From Acidobacteriota bacterium (lineage in GTDB: Bacteria; Acidobacteriota; Thermoanaerobaculia; Gp7-AA8): a stretch of 64,000 bases of DNA. The notes under the pieces are model-generated. The model worked only from the letters and a program-made list of their open reading frames with translations. It was not told where the DNA came from and made no database searches. The position numbers and the translations under genes are program-made. The stretch spans positions 1-64,000 of the forward strand of contig QHVT01000009.1 of assembly GCA_003223645.1 (NCBI GenBank), in the 5' to 3' direction. This document shows positions 43,162 to 51,726 of the stretch, in pieces. Every line of letters begins with the position of its first letter. Position 1 is the stretch's first letter.

Positions 43162-44972
43162 CAGGAGGTTTCCACCAGGTTCTCGTCAGCGTAAAGCTGG
43201 TCGATGACGTTCTTGTATTTTTTGTCGATGTTCTTGCGCTTCACTTTCAGCGAAGGCGTGATCTCGTCGTCTTCGATCGTGAAGTCGCGCGGCAGGAGCG
43301 CGAAGCGGCGGATCTTCTCCTGCCGGTCGAGGTTCTGATTGAAGCGGTCGATCTCGTCCTGGATCATTTTTCTCACGCCGACGTTGGCCACGAGCTCGTC
43401 GCGCGATTTGATCTGCAGGCCGGCGGCGGCCGCATCGCGCTCGAGCTTCTCGAAGTTCGGAACGATGAGCGCGGTGAGGAACTTGCGGCGGTCGCCGATG
43501 AGCACCGGCGTGCCGACGTACGGCGAGCTTTTCAGGAGCGCCTCGAGCGGCTGCGGCGCGATGTTCTTTCCGTACGCGTTGATGATGATGTCTTTCTTGC
43601 GGTCGGTGATTTTCAGGAACCCGTCGCTATCGATCTCGCCGATGTCGCCGGTGTGGAACCATCCGTCGGCATCGATCGACTGCGCCGTTGCCTCGGGGTT
43701 GTTCCAGTAGCCCTTCATGATGTGCGGTCCGCGCGAGAGGATCTCGCCGTCGGACGCGATCTTCACTTCGACGCCTTCGATGATCGGACCGACGGTGCCG
43801 AGGCGGCGCTTCTCGGGACGATTGACGGCGATGACGGGCGACGTTTCGGTGAGGCCGTAGCCTTCGAGGATCTCGACACCCGCGCCGATGAAAAATGCCG
43901 CGAGCTCCTGCGACAGCGGCGCGCCGCCGGAGACGACGTACTTCACACGTCCGCCGAGACGAGCGAGGATTTTGCTGAACACCAGCTTGTCGGCGATCGC
44001 CGATTTGATTTTCAGTCCGAGCGGCATCGGCTTGCGCTCGACGCGATACGGAAGACGCTCCTCGCCGACTTTCAGCGCCCAGCGAAAAATCTTCTGGCGC
44101 GCGGCGGGTGCGGTCGCGACGTTGTCCATGATCCGCTGGCGCATTTTCTCGAAGAGCCGCGGCACCGCGCCGAAGTAGGTCGGCCGGATTTCCTGCATGT
44201 TCTCGGCGACTTTATTGATGTTCTCGGCGTACGCGATCGTGCCGCCTTTGTAGAGGTAGAGGAAGTCGACCATGCGCTCGAGGATGTGCGAGAGCGGAAG
44301 GATCGACAGCGCGACGTCGTCGGCCTGGATCGGAACATAGTTGCGCGTGGTGACGACGTTGCTCGTGACGTTGCCGTGCGTCAGCATCGCGCCTTTGGGA
44401 TTGCCGGTCGTGCCGGACGTGTAGACGAGCGTCGCGAGGTCGTCGGGCTTGCGCGACGCGCGCGACTGATCGAACCAGGTGCGGCCGTTCTTCTGTTCGA
44501 ACGCGCGTCCGCGCGCGACGACGTCGGCAAACATCAGCACGCCGGGACTCGGCTGTTCGAGATCGCAGACGATCACGTTCTGCAGCGACGGAACGTGATC
44601 GCGGATTTCCCGCACTTTGTCGAGCTGCTCTTTCGTCGAGCAGACGAGAGCGACGGTACCGGCGTCATTGAGGATGTACTCGATCTGCCATCCGAGGAGC
44701 GTCGGGTAGACGGGAACGGTGACGGCGGAGGCGCAGAGGATCGCGAAGTCGGCCATCGTCCACTCGGGACGGTTCTCGGCGAGGATGCCGACGCGATCGC
44801 CCGGCTTCACGCCGAGCTCATAGAGGCCGGTGGAAAACCAGCGGACAGTGTCGCGGAACTCGGGAACGGTGACATCCACCCACCGGTCGCCGTGCTTCGA
44901 TTTCATGATCGCGGGACGATCGATTGAACACGTGACCTCGTAGATGTCGTTGAGCGTTTTCGGATCCGCCAT
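43161..44972 (-). CDS. Long-chain acyl-CoA synthetase (AMP-forming)
   Basis: Protein of 603 residues that activates fatty acids to acyl-CoA with ATP. The adenylation core shows YTSGTTGNPKGAMLTH (P-loop), SILPLSHILERMV, GYGLTETSPVI, GWFHTGDIGE and KKDIIINAYGKNI, followed by the catalytic Lys region TPSLKVKRKNID. The length and motifs fit the long-chain (FACL/FadD15-like) group that works without a separate N-terminal extension. GGGGGAG lies just before the ATG at 44972. It is the first gene of a two-gene operon with the beta-oxidation enzyme. Confidence 0.92.
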   Translation of the reverse strand: MADPKTLNDIYEVTCSIDRPAIMKSKHGDRWVDVTVPEFRDTVRWFSTGLYELGVKPGDRVGILAENRPEWTMADFAILCASAVTVPVYPTLLGWQIEYILNDAGTVALVCSTKEQLDKVREIRDHVPSLQNVIVCDLEQPSPGVLMFADVVARGRAFEQKNGRTWFDQSRASRKPDDLATLVYTSGTTGNPKGAMLTHGNVTSNVVTTRNYVPIQADDVALSILPLSHILERMVDFLYLYKGGTIAYAENINKVAENMQEIRPTYFGAVPRLFEKMRQRIMDNVATAPAARQKIFRWALKVGEERLPYRVERKPMPLGLKIKSAIADKLVFSKILARLGGRVKYVVSGGAPLSQELAAFFIGAGVEILEGYGLTETSPVIAVNRPEKRRLGTVGPIIEGVEVKIASDGEILSRGPHIMKGYWNNPEATAQSIDADGWFHTGDIGEIDSDGFLKITDRKKDIIINAYGKNIAPQPLEALLKSSPYVGTPVLIGDRRKFLTALIVPNFEKLERDAAAAGLQIKSRDELVANVGVRKMIQDEIDRFNQNLDRQEKIRRFALLPRDFTIEDDEITPSLKVKRKNIDKKYKNVIDQLYADENLVETS

Positions 44973-45018
44973 TGCTCCCCCGTTTGCCGATGGACTGGAG
45001 GCGGATCATAGCAGCAGG

Positions 45019-45197
45019 CGCATGGGCCCTATGAGCCCGGGCGCATGGGCTCAGAGGCGCAGAGGCTCAGAGGGTGCTTCCATGGGCCCAGAGGCCCAGG
45101 CGCATGGGCTCAGGAGCCCAGGCGCATGGGCCATAGGCGCAGAGGCTCAGAGGGCTCTTCTATGAGCCCATGAGCCCATGCGCCTTTGAGCCTAAGC
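45019..45197. repeat. Palindrome of GGCTCAGAGGCGCATGGGCTC units
   Basis: Mixed words GCGCATGGGC, GGCTCAGAGG and GAGCCCATGCGCC fill the 219-bp spacer between the acyl-CoA synthetase start and the ABC permease stop. The minus-strand stop codon TAG of the permease is the start of TAGGCTCA. The same words form the element at 54714-54790, 9.5 kb away. Confidence 0.8.
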
Positions 45198-46490
45198 GAC
45201 TTTCAGCCACTTCCAGATTTCCTTGACGGTCGGGCGTTTGCCGTAGGAGAGGATGCCGATGCGGAAGATCTTGGCGGTGATCAGGAACAACGCGGCGATG
45301 GTGGCGATGGAGACGAGAACCGTGATGGCGATGTGCCACAGCGGCGGGTCGGCGACGAGCGTGCGCATGTACATCGTGATCGGGCCCCACATCGGCGCGA
45401 GCGAGAAGCCGACGGCGAGCTTGGAGTCGGGATTCGTCAGGATCGGCGCGAGGAGAAACCACGGCATCATCATCGGCAGCGTGATCGGCATGATGAGCTG
45501 CTGCGCTTCCTTCTCGGAGTTGCTGACCGCGCCGCCGATCGCGTAGACGCAGACGTACGTCAGATACGAAAGCGTGAAGAAGAGCAGGAAGAAGAAGAAC
45601 GTCGACGGCTTGAGCATCGACAATGCGCTCACTCCCGCTGATTTTCCAATCGCCTTCAGAACTGCGCCGGCGACTCCCGCCATCAAGAGCCACGTCCCGA
45701 TCTGCGTGAGACCGACGGCGGCGATGCCGAGGACCTTGCCGACGAGGAGCTGCCTCGAGGAAACGGAGGAGACGAGCACTTCGACGACGCGATCGGTTTT
45801 CTCCTGGATGATGCCGCGCATCGTTTCCAGTCCATAAACAAAGGAAGGGATGAAGAGCAGCGCGACGAGGATCATGCCGGCGAAGAAATTGCCCACGCCT
45901 CCTTTTTTCTCTACGCCGCTCTTCGAGATCTGCACGGCCTCGACGTCGAGGTCACTGAGAAGGCTGTCGATGTCGGCGCGATCGATGCCGCGCGCCGTGA
46001 GACGGTGCTCCTGCACGAATCGATTCGCGTTCGAGGAGAGACGGCCCTGGGTCATGAAGTCGGTGGCGGAGCGGCTGTAGTACTTTAGCTTCGCTTTCGT
46101 CGACGTGAGCGCATCGTGCGGAACGAGGAACACGCCGTCGAAGCCGTGCTTGCCGCCCATGTTCGCGACGTACGGTTTCGCGGTCTGCTCGACGTCTTTG
46201 TCGCGGGCGTTCACGTATTCGACGATCAGCTGCTGCGGGATGTCGCGCCGCCTCGGCGTGTCGGCGTCCGGCTTGTCATTCTTTTCCGGCTTCTTGAAGG
46301 CGTCCTGGAGCTCGCCCGTGCCGTCGACGACCGCGACGTGCTTCTCGCCCAGTCCTCCTTCGAGCAGCAGCGTCGGAATCAGGAACACGCCGACCATCAG
46401 CAGCGGCAGGAGGAAGGTCATCACGATGAACATCTTCTTCCGCACGGCCTGCAGGTACTCGCGCTTGAAGATCGCGAACATCTTTTTCAT
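45192..46490 (-). CDS. ABC-2 transporter permease (NatB-like)
   Basis: Protein of 432 residues with one N-terminal membrane span (about 20-42, FIVMTFLLPLLMVGVFLIP), an extracytoplasmic domain of about 170 residues, and five or six C-terminal spans (MILVALLFIPSFVYGLETM, LGIAAVGLTQIGTWLLMAG, FFFFLLFFTLSYLTYV and others). That layout is typical of NatB and other ABC-2 permeases. The ATPase gene overlaps its start by 4 bp. The substrate cannot be told from sequence; NatAB relatives export Na+ or drugs. The repeat H-type element begins at its stop codon. Confidence 0.9.
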   Translation of the reverse strand: MKKMFAIFKREYLQAVRKKMFIVMTFLLPLLMVGVFLIPTLLLEGGLGEKHVAVVDGTGELQDAFKKPEKNDKPDADTPRRRDIPQQLIVEYVNARDKDVEQTAKPYVANMGGKHGFDGVFLVPHDALTSTKAKLKYYSRSATDFMTQGRLSSNANRFVQEHRLTARGIDRADIDSLLSDLDVEAVQISKSGVEKKGGVGNFFAGMILVALLFIPSFVYGLETMRGIIQEKTDRVVEVLVSSVSSRQLLVGKVLGIAAVGLTQIGTWLLMAGVAGAVLKAIGKSAGVSALSMLKPSTFFFFLLFFTLSYLTYVCVYAIGGAVSNSEKEAQQLIMPITLPMMMPWFLLAPILTNPDSKLAVGFSLAPMWGPITMYMRTLVADPPLWHIAITVLVSIATIAALFLITAKIFRIGILSYGKRPTVKEIWKWLKVA

Positions 46491-47416
46491 TTCGCCTCCT
46501 CGGCCGCCAGCGTCTCCACTCCGACTTTGCCCATGAAGATCTGCTCGAGCGACGGCTGCGCGAGCTCGAAGCGCTGAATGCGCAGGCGCCCCATCGCCGC
46601 CTCGAGCACTTGCTGCGCATCGGCGCCGTCATGCAGCGTGATCTCCGCGGAGTTGCTGTCGATCGCCGCGGCGCGAACCTGCGGCAATGTCTGCAGGAAC
46701 GCGCCGTCGCCGTCGAAGTCGATGTGCAACGCGTTCTTGCCCGCCGCGCCGCGAATCTGATCGAGAGATCCGTCGAGCACGACCTTGCCGCGATGGATGA
46801 GGATGATCTCGTCTGCCATCCGTTCCGCTTCCCCCATCATGTGCGTCGAGAGAAGGATCGTCTTCCCCTCGGCGCGCAGATCGAGCAGCAGATTGCGCAC
46901 GAGCACCATGTTCACGGGATCGAGCCCCGACTGCGGCTCGTCGAGGATGATCAGCTCGGGATCGTGCAGCAGCGTGGCGATGAGCTGTACCTTCTGCTGA
47001 TTGCCCTTTGACAACTCCTCGACCTTGGCGTTGCGCTTCTCGGTGAGCTCGAAGCGCTCCAGCCATTGGTCGATCTTCGGCCGCACCTCGGCAGGACGCT
47101 TGCCCTTGATCTCGGCGAGAAACAAGAGAAGCTCGACGATCTTCATCTGCCGGTACAACCCGCGCTCCTCCGGCAGATATCCAATCCGGTCGCGAAACGC
47201 CGACCCCGACCCGTCGCCCCCGCCCAACCACCCGATCTCGCCCGAGTCCGGCATGAAGATGCCGGTGATCATGCGAATGGTCGTCGTCTTCCCCGCGCCG
47301 TTGCGCCCCAAAAGCCCGGTGATCGAGCCGCGACGCACGGTGAACGAAACCCCATCCACCGCGCGCACATCCCCGAACACTTTGACCACATCCCGAACCG
47401 CCAATATGTCGCCCAT
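46487..47416 (-). CDS. ABC transporter ATP-binding protein (NatA-like)
   Basis: Protein of 309 residues: Walker A GRNGAGKTTT, Q-loop region RIGYLPEERGLY, signature LSKGNQQK, Walker B LIILDEPQSG, and H-loop STHMM. The C-terminal 80 residues (FELAQPSLEQIFMGKVG) form the regulatory domain common to ABC-2 exporters such as CcmA/NatA types. It shares a 4-bp overlap with the permease gene and is transcribed first. Together they should form an exporter complex at the inner membrane. Confidence 0.94.
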   Translation of the reverse strand: MGDILAVRDVVKVFGDVRAVDGVSFTVRRGSITGLLGRNGAGKTTTIRMITGIFMPDSGEIGWLGGGDGSGSAFRDRIGYLPEERGLYRQMKIVELLLFLAEIKGKRPAEVRPKIDQWLERFELTEKRNAKVEELSKGNQQKVQLIATLLHDPELIILDEPQSGLDPVNMVLVRNLLLDLRAEGKTILLSTHMMGEAERMADEIILIHRGKVVLDGSLDQIRGAAGKNALHIDFDGDGAFLQTLPQVRAAAIDSNSAEITLHDGADAQQVLEAAMGRLRIQRFELAQPSLEQIFMGKVGVETLAAEEAK

Positions 47417-47473
47417 ACGAACGAGCTCCCTCCAGGAGTGCCGCGTATTGTACGGGCGGTCGGGGGTGAGGTT

Positions 47474-47653
47474 TTAGGGCTTGGGAGGAGTAATGCCATC
47501 ATCGGTCACGATGATGCCTATAAAACGTTGGATTTTCTGGATGAAACGGTCAATGGGTGACAGATCATCGCGACCGCGGGCGGTCGCGATCGGCGAGACC
47601 CCAATTGACAAGGCACACACCACCAGAACAGCAGCGACACGTCTAGTTTTCAT
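47474..47653 (-). CDS. Small exported peptide (59 residues), sigma-factor module
   Basis: 59 residues, from an ATG at 47653 with AAGGAGG five bases upstream. An N-terminal signal peptide (MKTRRVAAVLVVCALSIG) leads to a likely signal peptidase site after ATA (about residue 25). The mature peptide would be about 34 residues with an amphipathic helix (PIDRFIQKIQRFIGIIV) and a TPPKP tail. It lies downstream, in the same direction, of the sigma factor and the zinc-finger-TPR gene, so it is probably part of that module. Function is unknown; an exported signal or modulator is possible. Confidence 0.75.
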   Translation of the reverse strand: MKTRRVAAVLVVCALSIGVSPIATARGRDDLSPIDRFIQKIQRFIGIIVTDDGITPPKP

Positions 47654-47697
47654 GACGCCCTCCTTAGGCGGATCGATTCGGGAGGGCGCGCCCTTGC

Positions 47698-47731
47698 ACT
47701 AGGGAGTGACGCAGCGCGTCAAATCCCTACC
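47698..47731. terminator. Hairpin between TPR gene and peptide gene
   Basis: TAGGGAGTGACGC and GCGTCAAATCCCTA pair with two mismatched bases around AGC. There is no T-run on the minus strand. It may be an attenuator or an mRNA processing site separating the peptide gene from the gene before it. Confidence 0.45.
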
Positions 47732-47741
47732 CCAAAGTTGA

Positions 47742-49070
47742 TTATTCAGGGCGGAAGGCGAATAGAAGCGTCGGCTGATCGGGAACTTGACGGAGATACT
47801 CGCGGACGTCCTGCACCATTCGTCGCGTCGCCGTTCGAGTCCGAACTGCTTCGGACATCAAGGCGAGCGCAGTAAGTGCCGGGACTGTATACGCTAGATT
47901 TGATTGCTCGAAGCGACGCATTGCCACGCGGCATATCTCATTGGCTTCGTCAAACGCTCCAGTCGCCAACAACAACTCAGCAATTTCGAGACTTGCTTCG
48001 GTTGCTGAAGCCATCATCCCGGTGCGCTCAACTTCGGTTACTACGGCACGCAGCCGTGGCAACGCGTCGTTGATGCGACCTTCGGCTGCTAATACACGCG
48101 CGGCGTTCCAACGCGCTCGCGTGGCTTCTGTCGATACTCCAAGCTCTTCGAATAATTGCGCGGCGGCGTCAAGGTAATGGAGTGCTTCGTCGCTCCTCGA
48201 TAGCTTCCAGCAACAATAGCCAAGATTTGCCAGCACGCGGCCGTATGCGTCTGAGTCGAGTTCTCGACAGAGTTCATTCCTGAACGCAACTAGCGCCGTG
48301 TAAGCTCGATCATATTGATGAGAAATCAACAACAGGTTTACTTCCGCGAGCCTTGCTGAAGCATTTCTCGTCTTGTCTTCGTACATGCGGAATAACCGCG
48401 CACTCTCCCGCGCATGCCCGATCGCGCTCGTGTACCTCTCCAATCCCCTCTCCACCAACGCCCGCACCACCCCCACCCGCGCGAGGTCGTATTCGTTCGC
48501 GACAGACTCGGTAAAGTGTCTTTCTGAGGCGCAAAGAGCCTTTTCCGCACCGACGAAGTCGCCGGTGTAGAACAACGCGTAGGCGCGCTCCCTCCAGGCG
48601 GCCCCGCGGAGCTGCGGCGTCGCGGTCTCGAGGTTGTCGGCGATCTCGATGGCGAGAGCGGTGAGCTCGACGGCGTCTCTCGGCATGATGTCGAGGGCCG
48701 TCGGGACGGCTTCGAGGAGTTTGCGCACCATTCCGGCAGTGCGGTATTCGGAATGATGGTGGAGAGTGGACATCCACTGTTCGCGTGGACCCACAAGAAG
48801 ATTGGGCAGGAGTTGCGCGGCTTCCGCATCTTCGATCGCCATCCGGTCGGCGAAGCCGCGGAGGTTGGCGATCGTTTCGGGAACGGGCGCGTCGGACAGC
48901 GGACGCGTGTTCCACGTCGTTTCATCGGCCATGGCCTCGGCAATGAGGCGGTAGGTTTCGAGGCGCTCGCGGCAGTCGCTGCACGCGGTGAGATGCTCGT
49001 CCATCGCGACCGATGCAGACGCGAGTGCGATCAGGGAGTCGTCGTCGTAGTGTTTCTCTTCGACCATCAT
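47742..49070 (-). CDS. Zinc-finger anti-sigma-like protein with TPR repeats
   Basis: Protein of 442 residues. The N-terminus has a HxxxCxxC motif (His26, Cys30, Cys33 in MDEHLTACSDCRERL), typical of zinc-binding anti-sigma domains. The rest is helical with TPR-like repeats (for example ARLAEVNLLLISHQYDRAY, LANLGYCCWKLSRSDEAL, ARWNAARVLAAEGR, ASLEIAELLLATGAFDEAN). There is no membrane span, so it would be a soluble regulator, unlike most ECF anti-sigma factors. The ATG overlaps the sigma gene stop. Codon use in the C-terminal two thirds (47742-48420) is less GC-rich than its neighbours, suggesting a transferred or fast-evolving part. Confidence 0.78.
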   Translation of the reverse strand: MMVEEKHYDDDSLIALASASVAMDEHLTACSDCRERLETYRLIAEAMADETTWNTRPLSDAPVPETIANLRGFADRMAIEDAEAAQLLPNLLVGPREQWMSTLHHHSEYRTAGMVRKLLEAVPTALDIMPRDAVELTALAIEIADNLETATPQLRGAAWRERAYALFYTGDFVGAEKALCASERHFTESVANEYDLARVGVVRALVERGLERYTSAIGHARESARLFRMYEDKTRNASARLAEVNLLLISHQYDRAYTALVAFRNELCRELDSDAYGRVLANLGYCCWKLSRSDEALHYLDAAAQLFEELGVSTEATRARWNAARVLAAEGRINDALPRLRAVVTEVERTGMMASATEASLEIAELLLATGAFDEANEICRVAMRRFEQSNLAYTVPALTALALMSEAVRTRTATRRMVQDVREYLRQVPDQPTLLFAFRPE

Positions 49071-49732
49071 CGGGTCACCGATGTGATGTTGAGGTAGATC
49101 TCGCGCACGCGTTTGAGGCAGTTGTGAATCAGCTTCTCGGCGTAGCGGCTCGTGGTCTCCAGTTCGCGCGCCACGTCGGCGGCGGAGCGGCCTTCGAAGT
49201 AGTGCAGCCAGAGCGTCTCGCGGCATTTCTGCGGGAGGTACTGGAGCGCCTGGTGCACGGTCATCTGCGTTGCGAATTTGTCGGCGAGTCCGTGCGAGCC
49301 GGGATCCTGCTGGTCGCCGAAATCGTCGGGCAGCGACTCGGTGCGTCCCTGCGCGCGCCAGTAGTGGCGGCTGGCGTTGCACATCGCGGCGACGAGCCAT
49401 GCGCGCACGTCGTTGATCTTCGTTCCCGTCTGCAGGAACGAGATGAAGACCTCATGGATGAGGTTCTCGGAGTCGCACTCCGGGATGCGGAACTTGCGCG
49501 CGGCGACGTAGAGCAGGAGGCTGCGATGCTCGATGTACATCGCCTCGACATCATCGGCGGCCGACGCGGGCCGGGCTGGCGGTGTCTGCGTGATCACGCG
49601 AGCACGCACCTTTTTCTCGGCTCGCGTTCGAGCCGCGGTCGCGACCCCCGTCGGTCTCTCTTCCAGCACGGCTGCCTTTCCATCAGGTGACCCTTCGGCG
49701 GACCGCTGCAGATTGCTCGACTTTAGACTCAT
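49067..49732 (-). CDS. RNA polymerase sigma factor, ECF-like
   Basis: Protein of 221 residues with an extra N-terminal extension of about 60 residues (RTRAEKKVRARVITQTPPARP). Region 2 runs from YIEHRSLLLYVAARKF to YWRAQG, and region 4 from ALQYLPQKCRETLWLHYFEG to RYAEKLIHNCLKRVRE. It should direct RNA polymerase to a small regulon and is probably controlled by the next gene, with which it shares a 4-bp overlap. No promoter motif of ECF type could be assigned in the divergent spacer to the M20 peptidase gene. Confidence 0.9.
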   Translation of the reverse strand: MSLKSSNLQRSAEGSPDGKAAVLEERPTGVATAARTRAEKKVRARVITQTPPARPASAADDVEAMYIEHRSLLLYVAARKFRIPECDSENLIHEVFISFLQTGTKINDVRAWLVAAMCNASRHYWRAQGRTESLPDDFGDQQDPGSHGLADKFATQMTVHQALQYLPQKCRETLWLHYFEGRSAADVARELETTSRYAEKLIHNCLKRVREIYLNITSVTR

Positions 49733-49908
49733 GACACGTTATCACGATCAGCCGCCGCGGGCGGCATTACGAAATGACGGCTCTCCCGAAGAAACGGATT
49801 GATTGTGTCGGACCTCCATCAGTGTACCTCGTTTTGCTTCGGATGTGATGAATTATGGAGATCATCGCACGAACGCCGCCCTTTCGATGCTATTCTCCGC
49901 CGTCGCAA

Positions 49909-51317
49909 TGAACCCTGAGCAGACGCGTCAGCTGATCGACGAGACCTGGTCGTCGTCGATCGTTCCCACCCTCCAGCAGTACATCAGCATTCCCAACCAG
50001 TCGCCTCTCTACGATCCCGACTGGCGCCGCAACGGCTATATGCATCAGGCGGTTGCGCTCGCGAAAGCGTGGGTGGAACAACAGGGAATCCAAGGGCTGA
50101 CGATCGAGGTGCACGAGGTCGAGGAGCGCACGCCCGTCATCTTCATGGAGATCGACGGCGATGCGTCGTCGACGGTGTTGATGTACGGCCACCTCGACAA
50201 GCAGCCGGCCATGGTCGGCTGGGAAGACGGACTCGGTCCGTGGACTCCGGTGCTGCGCGACGGAAAGCTCTACGGCCGCGGCGGCGCGGACGACGGCTAC
50301 GCGATCTTCGCGACGGTGTCTTCGATCGCTTCGCTGCAGCGCCAGAACCTGCCGCACTCGCGGATCGTGGTACTGATCGAATGCTGCGAAGAAAGCGGCT
50401 CGAATGATCTGCCGACGTACATCGAATTGCTTGCCGATCGCATCGGCACGCCGCGTCTCGTGATCTGCCTCGACTCCGGATGCGGCACGTACGATCAGCT
50501 TTGGATGACGACGTCGCTGCGCGGATCGATCGTCGGCAACCTTCATGTCGAAGTGCTGACCGAAGGCGTGCACAGCGGCGACGCCAGCGGCATCGTGCCG
50601 TCGACCTTCCGCGTCATCCGCATGCTGCTGGACCGCCTCGAAGACGCGTCGAGCGGCGAGATCATCCCGGAGTGGCTGCACGTCGACGTGCCCCACGATC
50701 GCCTCGAAGAGTTGAAGGCGACCGCGCGCGTTCTCGGCGACGACGTCTGGAGCAAGTTCCCGTTCGCGCCCGGCGTGCAGCCGGTGTCGAAGGACCCGCT
50801 GCAGCTGCTCGTCAATCGCACGTGGCGTCCCGCGCTCGCGTACACCGGGCAGGCGGGCTTTCCCGATTTGCAGCAGGGCGGCAACGTGTTGCGTCCGAAG
50901 ACGGCCATCAAACTCTCGCTGCGCGTTCCGCCGTCGCTCGACGCCGGCGACATCGACCGCAAGCTGAAGAACCTGCTCGAAAGCGACCCGCCGTACGGCG
51001 CGCGTGTTCTCTTCGATCCCGAAAAAGGCGGCGGCGGCTGGGTCGCGCCGAAGATCGCGCCGTGGCTCGAGCAGTCGGTCGAGCGCGCATCGAAAACGTA
51101 CTTCGGCAAAGGGCCGATGACGTTCGGCGAAGGGGGATCGATTCCGTTCATGGGGATGCTCGGCGCGCGCTACCCCGAGGCGCAGTTCCTCATCACCGGA
51201 GTCCTCGGCCCGCACAGCAATGCGCACGGACCGAACGAGTTCCTGCACATCCCGTATGCGCGCGCGTTGACGGCATGCGTCGCGCAGGTTCTCTCCGACG
51301 AGCGCACGACGGCGTAG
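49909..51317 (+). CDS. M20-family metallopeptidase
   Basis: About 468 residues. Motifs typical of M20 dipeptidases: YGHLDKQP (His and Asp metal/catalytic site), GRGGADDGYA (bridging Asp), ECCEESGS (catalytic Glu pair), CLDSG and the last His (NAHGPNEFL). A dimerisation insert lies between about 205 and 330. It is likely cytoplasmic, cleaving small peptides or N-acylated amino acids. I chose ATG 49909; an ATG at 49888 is possible. It is monocistronic, transcribed away from the sigma factor gene. Confidence 0.9.
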
Positions 51318-51319
51318 CG

Positions 51320-51460
51320 TGTGGGGCAGGCGTTCCAGCCTGCCGCCCGGAGGGCAGGTTGGAAAACCTGCCCTACACCACAAGCTACGGCAGGTTGGAA
51401 AACCTGCCCCACACCACAAGTTACGGCAGGTTGGAAAACCTGCCCTACACCGCGAGTTAC
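51320..51460. repeat. GTGTGGGGCAGG palindrome plus three 36-bp tandem units
   Basis: A GGCAGGCGTTCCAGCCTGCC hairpin is followed by three 36-bp units starting at 51353, 51389 and 51425. Each has the palindrome GGCAGGTTGGAAAACCTGCC and a 16-base tail CYACACCRCRAGYTAC. The units differ at only a few positions, and the intervening tails are not unique, so this is not a CRISPR array. Confidence 0.9.
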
Positions 51461-51573
51461 GACGCAACGCGCGCTCCGCGATCGCGCGACTTCACGCTCG
51501 CCTCATCGATCTTTCCGAGCTTCACGAGCCGGCTCGTGATCGCGCCCGACGTGCGGCCGTGCTGCAGCGGCCT
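51457..51573 (-). pseudogene. Orphan C-terminal protein fragment, unidentified
   Basis: A stop-to-stop frame of 38 residues without a start codon ends RTSGAITSRLVKLGKIDEAS and SVKSRDRGARVAS. It has strong GC third positions (about 27 of 33 codons) and coding-like composition. The upstream part is missing and a GC-rich repeat (51612-51726) begins shortly before. It is probably the tail of a deleted gene. I do not recognise the family. Confidence 0.35.
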
Positions 51574-51611
51574 CTACGTGCGTTGGGCACAGAAACAGGT
51601 CGCAGTTCTCT

Positions 51612-51726
51612 CGCCCGCGCCCGCACCCGCACCCGCTTCCGCGCCCGGGGCGGGGGCGCGAGCGAGACGAATGTAATCCCCCCACCCCGGGCGCGGAAGC
51701 GGGCGCGGGCTCGGGTGCGGGCTCAC
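51612..51726. repeat. GC-rich palindrome, CCCGCACCCGCACCCGCTTCCGCGCCCGGGG
   Basis: Arms CCCGCTTCCGCGCCCGGGG and CCCCGGGCGCGGAAGCGGG, each extended by GCCCGCACCCG / CGGGTGCGGGC words, face each other across AGCGAGACGAATGTAATCCC. It directly follows the stop of the DUF1684 gene on the minus strand. Confidence 0.8.

Noticed and set aside
51353-51460. Possible CRISPR array with 36-bp period
   Set aside because: Only three units exist, the intervening tails are nearly identical rather than unique spacers, no cas gene is nearby, and the same palindrome occurs singly elsewhere in the window.
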